DNA from: Leuctra nigra
Lineage: Eukaryota > Arthropoda > Insecta > Plecoptera > Leuctridae
Assembly: GCA_934045905.1 (NCBI GenBank)
Contig: OW203769.1
Location: 22,599,705 to 22,663,704, forward strand
Length of the DNA stretch: 64,000 bases
Direction of reading: 5' to 3'
Shown: piece by piece, positions 56,548-64,000 of the stretch
How the letters are laid out: each line of letters opens with the position of its first letter
How positions within the stretch are numbered: position 1 is the first letter of the stretch
Made by a program: the position numbers and the translations under genes
The notes under the pieces: generated by a model
What the model was told of the DNA's origin: nothing
Database searches by the model: none
The model's input: only the letters and a program-made list of their open reading frames with translations

Positions 56548-57432
56548 ATGTCGAAGTACATCGGTCCTGCTTTGCCGCCACACTTGCAACACCTGTTGAC
56601 GGCCTCGGACGGAACCGAAGACGAGAATCCACCGCCAACCGATGCAGACGACGGGGTTCTGCTTCTGCACGACACCAACGACGGCATTTTATCCGATTCA
56701 TCTGCCGATTCCGAACCTGATAGCGATGAAAGTGATAACGCATATGGACCAGCCATACCTTCAAGTTTGAAATCTAAATCGAGTGATTCAAACTCCAGTG
56801 CAGCCAAATTAAAGACGAAAATACCATCGAATGAGAGTGATTCTGACGAACAACAATGTAAGAATTTATACGGACCTGCCATTCCTTCTGAATTGAAAGC
56901 GAAGACAAGGAGACCTTCCACAGACAGTGAACCTGACACTAACCCCAAGAACTTATACGGACCCCAAATACCTCCAAATTTAAAGCCAAGTACACAAAGA
57001 TCTTCATTTGATTACTCGGAGAAAGAAACCTATGGGCCAGCTTTGCCACCAAGTTTAAAAGCAAGCACCAGCACACCACACAATGATGCAGAAATGAGCT
57101 GTAATGCAGAGAAGGGTAGTGGTGTATACGGGCCAACTTTGCCACCAAGTTTAAAAGCAAGCACCAGCGCACCCAACAATGATGCAGAGAAGGGTAGCGG
57201 TGTATACGGGCCAGCATTGCCGCAAACGCTCCTCAATTCAGCCGCAGAGAGATCGTCTATCATCGGGCCATCGCTGCCTCCTGGATTGGTGCTGAATGCC
57301 GAGGACGAAGAGAGCGACGACGATGTGGTCGGTCCGATGCCGCTTCCAGAAGGCTTCGAGAGTAATCCCGCTTACATCCAGGAGCAGATGGAGCGGAGAG
57401 CGGAGAGAATGAAGAGGAAGCTCAGAGGAGAG
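56548..57432 (+). CDS. GPALPP1: GPALPP1 exon 1 (GPALPP motif array)
   Basis: Ends at GGAGAG/GTGAAC in phase 0; the unspliced frame stops three codons later. An internal duplication (LPPSLKASTS..P.NDAE, about 57040-57240) adds at least one motif. Confidence 0.93.
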
Positions 57433-60235
57433 GTGAACTGAATTAGTTGTGCACTAGTAAGCTCTAAGCACTTAATGAGAATTAGTCCACTATGTGATAC
57501 AATGTTTAAAGCGAGCCTTTGTGTTACATACAAATTAGTAGGTAACTTCCTAATTTTATGTATGTTTGAGAATTGCTGATCATTGATCTATAGACCTACC
57601 TAGTAGGTATTGTGGTTACCTACTTTAATAGGTACCTCAATGGCAGTGCATTCATTCACAAAATTGTCTTTACTATCTCTTTATTCTTCTTCACTTTCTT
57701 CATTCTTCTGTGAATTTAACTTTTATAGTTAGCTACATTTGTAAACTTGATAACCTTGCAAAATTTCAACTTGATTGAAAAATTTTAACTTTTCAACCAA
57801 TTGAGTGGATTCTGTTTTACTTGTGTTAGAATGACTATTGGAATGCACTGCTACCTAATCTAGAATTTGACTTCGGATGATTTAGATGAAAATTATGAAA
57901 TAATGGAACTAACAAAGATTATCAAAGACTAAAGGTGGATTTCCATGCTCCGTCACCGTCCGACGAAAACGACAGAATGCGATCACGTGACTCGTCTCGA
58001 CCAATCCGTCGCCGTCCGAGATTTTTGGGGATGGCTCTGATTGGTCGAGATGGGTCACGTGATCGCATTCTGTCGTTTTCGTCGGACGGTGACGGAGCAT
58101 GGAAATCCACGTTAACAGGGACTAACAAAACAGCATGCCATGAAATGCTTTTAGAATATCAAGTTGACAAAAGTTTATTAGACTAGATCCTCTGCATTAG
58201 ATAATTTCTGCTATTAAATCAAAAAAATAAAATACTTTTCTCAGCAAATATAGTGTTTTTATATCTGAAGGTCGCTGCAGGTCTTGGGAAGATAACTGAT
58301 TTCTCTTGTTCATTCAGGATGAGGAGGACTCTGGCGTAGCTAAGCGCGAGACGTGGATGCTCGAACTTCCCCCCGACAGAGCGGGGGAGTTCGGACTCGG
58401 ACCTAGACAGTTCCGGGCTCGAGCCAAGCTGGATCCAGGAGATCGGTCTGTGTGGACCGACACTCCCGAAGACGCTCTTCGCAAGCAGAACATGCCGGTA
58501 AGAGGAATATGATTTTATTTGGCGGAAAAAGATAGAAGCACGGTTTTCAAAAAATGGAGGTTACTGTAAAAGTAAATTGTATCACCTTGCATTGTTTTTA
58601 GGTGTAGGTGGTGTGTAATCTTGTCTGAATTCTGAGGATGAGTGAGTTCGACCTATGTTTGAATAATTAAATTATTTGACCTACGTCTAATTAAATAGTA
58701 GGTACCTACCTACCTAATTGGAATAGAAAACCATTGTTTGTTTAAACTCCATTATAAACTCCCCAGCTTATAAGTATAGCCTCTCTAGCCTATAACTAGG
58801 AAAGATTAACTCTATTCTCCATTTTTTGAAAATGTCATTGGGTGTCTTTTCCTCCCAAGTGATTCACAGCGAAATGGTTATATTTTAGAAAATCATATTT
58901 GGTAGGTAGCTACACGTATTATACAATTTCTAATTGTATTGATAAATTGTGTGACAGAACTTTCCAAAACATTTAAAAATATTCATTAGGTATTTGGAAG
59001 CTTGGAGACTCTTAGTTCCAAGAAAATGTCCAAATCATCCTGTATTTGATTGCGGATTGATTAATGAAAGTAATTTAGGATAATTCTCGTGTTGTTAAAT
59101 TATCTTCTTCCCTTTCAATATCTAATTGATAGGGTATTCTCGATCATTTTTACATGAAACAGGGCCAGGCCTAAGCCTTACTAAGTAGTATCTTAATGTT
59201 TGTACACAGTTTATCCAATATATTCTGCAATCATCTGATTGAGTGTAAGCCTAGGGCTATGATTGGTCAATGTCTTCAGGAAGCTGATGACTCTGTCACC
59301 GTGGACGACATGCAACAACATCTGATAGCCGAGCGGGACCGAGCGATGCAGAAAGTCACAGACAAACACAACAAGAAGAAGCGGAAAGAATCACTCGTAG
59401 AGATGCATCAGCGGAAACTGAAGAAGAAGCAGAAGGTACACAACCAACTGATATTCATGCCAGATCTAGATTTCTACTCAATTACTTGATTAATATTCAT
59501 TGATTGTAAATTAAGTAGGTGCATGCATTTTTATTTTATGACAAATTTATTTTGAAAACTTGACTTTACTGAAAACTCGACTGAGATTATTTAAAAGGGC
59601 TGAGTAGTGAGCGTGGCCTTGAAGAGTTTTTTAATCGATTTTTAACAATATCTTTTACCAATGTAATTTTTAACAAAATAGGGCTTTGTACAAGAATTCA
59701 GAACAGTTCAATAAAAATAATTTCATAGTTTGGACTAAGTTATTAGTTTTATTTTGTCCAACAGATGTTTAGGGCCAGAGTTTTACTAATTTTCAGGCAC
59801 TAAACGTCTGTAGGACAAAGTAAATCTAATAAACTATTACAAGCTATGGAATTATTTTCATTGAACTGTTTTGAATACTCGTACAAAGCCTTATTTTGCT
59901 AACAATTATTACATTGGTAAAAGATATTGATAAAAATGGATTAAAAAACTCTTCAATGTCAAAGAAATCGCTGGAATGCTTCCTTACTAATAGGCCACAA
60001 CTGGCAATAAATCAACCCACGTAACTAGAGTTTTATGCCGACATGAATGCGTGCATTTTGTTACCATCAGAAGGAAGAGGAGAAGCGGAAGGGCGAGAAG
60101 AAGGAGCGTCGGCCGTTCGACCGCGATGTCGACCTGCAGGCGAACCGGTTCGACGAGGCTCAGAAGAAGGCCGTCCTGCGCAAGGCTCAGCTTCTGGACG
60201 ATCGGTTCTCGCGAGGTGCCAGCAAGTTCCTCTAG
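56548..60235 (+). CDS. GPALPP1: GPALPP motifs-containing protein 1, 4 coding exons
   Basis: Exons 56548-57432, 58318-58497, 59280-59435 and 60071-60235 all join in phase 0 with GT-AG introns to give 461 residues. The function of the family is not well established. The first exon encodes an acidic, Ser-rich region with nine GPALPP-like motifs: YIGPALPPHL near the start, YGPAIPSSL, YGPAIPSEL, YGPQIPPNL, YGPALPPSL, YGPTLPPSL, YGPALPQTL, IGPSLPPGL and VGPMPLPEGF. The remaining exons form the DUF3752 C-terminus: KRETWMLELPP, FRARAKLDPGDRSVWTDTPE, a basic coiled stretch (HNKKKRKESLVEMHQRKLKK) and PFDRDVDLQANRFDEAQKKA ending FSRGASKFL. The start ATG at 56548 lies just after CCAG/GTTGAG, a possible 5'-UTR splice acceptor. 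Confidence 0.95.
57934..58111. repeat. foldback MITE in GPALPP1 intron 1
   Basis: GTGGATTTCCATGCTCCGTC at the left pairs exactly with GACGGAGCATGGAAATCCAC at the right. Arms of about 75 bp include GACAGAATGCGATCACGTGA. The interior CGTCGCCGTCCGAGATTTTT is the loop. Confidence 0.85.
58318..58497 (+). CDS. GPALPP1: GPALPP1 exon 2
   Basis: Acceptor TTCAG, donor GTAAGA. Encodes DEEDSGVAKRETWMLELPPD through DPGDRSVWTDTPEDALRKQN then MP. Confidence 0.95.
59280..59435 (+). CDS. GPALPP1: GPALPP1 exon 3
   Basis: Acceptor CTTCAG, donor GTACAC. Encodes a Lys/Arg-rich helical stretch, VTDKHNKKKRKESLVEMHQR. Confidence 0.93.
59619..59957. repeat. foldback MITE in GPALPP1 intron 3
   Basis: GAAGAGTTTTTTAATCGATT at the left pairs with TGGATTAAAAAACTCTTC at the right. 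Arms of about 110-150 bp include AGATATTGATAAAA-type, GGCTTTGTACAAG/CTCGTACAAAGCC and GAACAGTTCAAT/ATTGAACTGTTT pairs, with a loop near 59790. Confidence 0.8.
60071..60235 (+). CDS. GPALPP1: GPALPP1 exon 4 (C-terminus)
   Basis: Acceptor ACCATCAG; TAG at 60233. Encodes KEEEKRKGEKKERRPFDRDV then DLQANRFDEAQKKAVLRKAQ and FSRGASKFL, the conserved end of the family. Confidence 0.95.
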   Translation, partial: KEEEKRKGEKKERRPFDRDVDLQANRFDEAQKKAVLRKAQLLDDRFSRGASKFL

Positions 60236-61123
60236 ACCGCCACGGTAAAGTCACAACATTCGCCATATACCTACTCATTTACTAATACCTCTATAAGCAA
60301 ACACAATTCTAGTTTTTCAAATCCAAATTAAATTTAATAGTTTGCACCAGCTTCTTTTGATGTACATCAACAATGTAAAAAAAAGGAAATTTTGTCCATT
60401 TTGGTGTTACAAATGTCAAGTTAGTTTTAAGTTGAACTAATTATTATCAGTTAATCAAAGATATTCTGTTAATGAGGTAGTTTTATCCCTACTATTAGAA
60501 TTTCTTCTGCAGTCTACAGTTGCACAAGTATTAACCATTAATGAAATCAACAAAATACCGAAACACAGATTGACATCCGTCTTAAACATAAAGGCGCTTT
60601 CAGCATCTTTCGATCGATCATCAAATGTTTGCTTCTAGGTATATAAAATTATTTCATTTTGATAAAAATTTGACTGAATTCACATAGACTACCTTTCACC
60701 TGACAAATGTATGTACCTAGGTACATTTAATAACTCTTTAAATTATTGTAAAATGTAAAGGCTCTATATTACTATAGGCTAGTTTCACCCCTCTGAATAC
60801 AAGAGATATAGGCTCCTCCCCCTACCTTCAAATCTCGGCGTAGGGCCATCAGGCCAGTGAGATGCAGCAACAACATGCATTTAGTAGGGTGATTGTTTTC
60901 TTAGTTTAGATAAAGTTGTGCAAGAAAGATATTTAAACAAATTATGTGTGATTATGCATTACTGATCCTTACGCATAAACCAGTTCAGAATGCTCATTTA
61001 AGGAGATATATTTCCAACTATTTATTTACATTGAGGGGCCTGACCCACGCCGAGATCGTGACGGCAGGTGAAATCACTCTAAGTCTATTACAAATAGTAC
61101 AACTGTATGTTGTCACTTTTACT

Positions 61124-61571
61124 TAGTGATGGCAATTTTCTGAAAAATTTTTTTTTTGAAAATTTTCATGAAAATTTTCATGAAAATTTTCAATGCGTTG
61201 AAAATTTTTTAAATTACTATTTTTATTGCTTTATTGCACACAATTGTTGATAATATATCTGAAAAAAGCGTAAAATCAAAATCAAAATAAAAGTCAAATA
61301 TAAGCCCAAATCTCAGTTTTTCTTCATTGTAATTTTGGCCAGACTGTAATTTCTACATAGGCGGGAAATTTGAATGCTGTATTAATGATCATTTTGCACA
61401 TTTACCACTCAGACAACAACACGCATCATAATAGAGTTCAGTATGCATCCCAAGTATGCCCATACATTTATTAAATCAAATAAAATTGATTGAAACTTTT
61501 TCAAAAAATTTCAATTTTTTCAATGGTCATTGATAATTTTCAAATGAAAATTTTCAATGGTGCCATCACTA
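61124..61571. mobile_element. hAT-like MITE with perfect 8-bp target duplication
   Basis: Termini TAGTGATGGCA and TGCCATCACTA are inverted repeats. CTTTTACT occurs exactly on both sides (61116-61123 and 61572-61579). Subterminal GAAAATTTTCATGAAAATTT motifs are strongly palindromic. No ORF. 60236-61115: nothing recognised. Confidence 0.88.
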
Positions 61572-61937
61572 CTTTTACTAGATATTTTACTCACTAGTAT
61601 AAACATGCTTAGGCCACTCTTTTATATCCTCAATGAAATTTGTGTCTCTTGTTTTTGTACTTCAATGCACATGAATACTACATAACATATTTTTCTCTGC
61701 CAGCGTAATTAGACCATGCTTGGCAAAATCGGTCAAACTCAAAGCCCTTCGTTTTTAGCATCGCTTGCATTGTATTTGCCGATTGCTACCTGCACTTCCT
61801 GCGGCAGACCATCCCCACTCCACCTTTCTGAGGGAAGTACAAAATAGGGCGATAATACAGTGAAAATTACTATACTACTGCGTTAATTATAGTATTTAGT
61901 AAGTACATTTCCTGTGTCCAATTATATAAATGTCAAT

Positions 61938-62168
61938 GGGGTTGTTCACGCAAAACTATTGTAGATAGCGTTGCTGTCCTAACCGGAATAAGAACCAATC
62001 AAAATGCCGATAGAGGGCCAATCAAAATGCATCTAGCGGAATGGAAGGTTTTAAACCTTGGCGGGAGTTTGATTCATAGATCTTGGATTCAGAGACCAAC
62101 CAATCAGAGAGAGACACCTCCAATGCCGCTAGCGCTGCGAGTGAGAGCAAGTGGCAGTGAACAACCCC
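61938..62168. mobile_element. MITE with GGGGTTGTTCAC / GTGAACAACCCC termini
   Basis: The ends are perfect 12-bp inverted repeats flanked by AT on both sides. TAGATAGCGTTG and CGCTAGCGCTGC lie subterminally, and CCAATCAAAATGC is repeated inside. A truncated relative is at 2742-2870. The AT flanks would suit an ISL2EU-type target, but the termini differ from those of the 28298 element. Confidence 0.65.
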
Positions 62169-64000
62169 ATTATTATATCATGTACATTTATCATCAATCT
62201 AATTTAAATGCCAAATAAATGGAAATATTGAATAGAAATAGTCATCTCAATTTCTTGGGTTCAAAAAAGACCATTCAAAATCGCTTTTTGTTTAAATCAT
62301 TTTGAAAGACCGTTGTTGGTTTGAATTATGTTTATAATACAAAGTTCTGTAGAAGCAAAGACTGCCTGTGTTAAGGTGGCACGATGATTTCTCTCACTTG
62401 TCTACAAAGTTTTGAAACTTTCAATATTCTTTTGTTATTGTATTATCCTCAATAATATCAAAAAATTATATGTGGTACTGGTACCTGAATTAAATTCTAA
62501 GTTATTCACAGTTGAAGTTTCACTTTTGTCTACTTTAACATTGGAAGGGGTATAAAACGTGCAGTTTAATTGGTTCCCCTATATTTTAACTATGTTTTCT
62601 TAAGTTAATAATTTTACAAAAAAATAAAATTAACAGGTATTAAAATTATTTCAGCATTAATTATATCAAAACTTGACGAATTTCAAATTCGAAGTTATCA
62701 CTTCCCATGGTCAATATTTTCATCGAAATCATCGAGCCCCTTTAACAAATATTGATAGGTATTTGATCATGAGGAATGGTCCGTCATTGGCCGATACGTA
62801 GTTAATTCATCATCTTAGACATCACACCCTACTTGATTTGTCTCTATAATAGCACAAAAACTTAATTGTCATCTGTGAGTGAGTGGACTACTTTTGTATT
62901 TTCTAAGGAGGAATAAGGACGTATCTATCGGGGGATTTTTTGTTGGAATGTAAAATGAAATAAATAAATGAAAGACACATTTTCATGTTTCAATGTCAAG
63001 ATTTTATTCCTATTCTTTGGATGAACATATCGGATGTTAACATACCTTTACTCTCTGAAATCCTTCAGAAATCTTAACATTTGATTTTATGTATTTTTTT
63101 TTGTTTTTTTCATGCAACACCTATGCTACTTGGAGTTGATGTACCCGCTAATCAAAGCTATTAGTATTACGTGAATTTGACAGACAATGGTTTGGTGTAA
63201 AGAACAATATAAATTTCACAAATAAGTGGGAAAAAACAAAGATTTTTCATTCAGTCTTCAATGAATTTTGCTATAACAAATAAATAAATCAATCGATGGA
63301 CCTACACATATGACTATGAGTAAATAAATAAAATATAATAAATCAAACTTGTACCTAGAAATAAATATGATTTTGATTTTGAGATTTTTTGTTTTTCGTA
63401 AGCTTTTTTTAAATTTTGATGTGACCACCATTTTCTGTAACTAAATGCCTTCTCAAGTTCAAAATTTTCGTAGTGTTCACTTTTCAGCTCTTTTTATGAT
63501 TAATTTTATAATTACATAAATCTAAATGTTAAAAATTTAAAAAATAAATTTAACAAAAATAAAATTCATTGTATATGATCTTTTCCTTTTTCCACTTTGA
63601 GTCCTACATCCATAAATTTATTAAGCTTGCTGTTATTTGGGATAATACAACTCCAAAAACTGGACTGTAAGTAAACTTGACTCTTAATTTGGCCCTTCTC
63701 AACAATATCAATAGACTGAAAGTTTATACTTCACAATTATTGTCACTAAATAATTACTAGGTATATCATTTACATGTTTGTTAAGTGTTAATTTTTTGTA
63801 AATATTATTTTTTAAATTTTGTATGTACCTAGTTAACTGAAACTGTATTAAGTTCTGTAAATAATGAAATTTTATGTAGTAGGTAATAGTATTAAAGAAA
63901 TTAAAAAAATCGTTGGGTAAAAACAATTTCACTTATTGCTTTGGCTAGCGGGCAAATGATCTCCTACCAAACAAATGTCGACCTAATAGGCGCGTTTCTG
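62169..64000. other. AT-rich intergenic sequence, nothing recognised
   Basis: No gene, RNA gene or delimited repeat could be identified in this 1.8-kb stretch. Short frames on both strands lack any family signature. Confidence 0.6.

Overview
The window looks like arthropod nuclear DNA, most likely insect. It has spliced genes with GC-rich exons in AT-rich introns and intergenic DNA, canonical GT-AG introns up to about 15 kb, metazoan gene families, a heavy load of DNA transposons, and very frequent TAGGTACCTA-type motifs. The order cannot be fixed from sequence alone; a hemipteroid insect is only a guess. No prokaryotic gene organisation or CRISPR array was seen.

Layout. (1) 1-27437, minus strand: the first eight coding exons (646 codons) of the HECT E3 ubiquitin ligase TRIP12, running off the left edge. 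Every exon junction keeps the reading frame. Its introns are packed with mobile-element debris: a mariner relic, hAT-type MITEs with 8-bp target duplications, a four-deep nest at 10.5-12.3 kb, a 4.3-kb foldback structure at 12.3-16.7 kb, and several copies of an unclassified dispersed repeat. (2) 28298-33531: a probably complete two-gene DNA transposon of the ISL2EU (IS4EU, PIF/Harbinger-like) type with terminal inverted repeats and an AT target duplication. It carries a THAP-DDE transposase on the plus strand and a convergent SAP-SWIM-YqaJ nuclease-like gene on the minus strand, with a 127-bp tandem array between them. (3) 33.5-47.6 kb: no host gene recognised. It holds foldback MITEs, a 5'-truncated non-LTR retrotransposon end with a 10-bp target duplication, two tandem tRNA-like sequences, and a 3.4-kb hAT-like element inserted in a TA microsatellite and itself containing a piggyBac-like MITE. 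(4) 47832-54388, minus: a five-exon C2H2 zinc-finger gene of about 660 residues. (5) 55207-56253, plus: an intronless TAM41 gene (mitochondrial CDP-diacylglycerol synthase). (6) 56548-60235, plus: a four-exon GPALPP1 gene (DUF3752 C-terminus) with a run of GPALPP motifs. (7) 60.2-64 kb: gene-free, with two more MITEs.

The host genes are unrelated housekeeping or regulatory genes (ubiquitin ligation, cardiolipin precursor synthesis, a putative transcription factor, a GPALPP protein). The zinc-finger and TAM41 genes are divergent with about 0.8 kb between start codons, and TAM41 and GPALPP1 lie in tandem about 0.3 kb apart. The strongest candidate for an unusual system is the two-gene transposon. 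Its YqaJ protein has glycine where the family usually has a catalytic glutamate.
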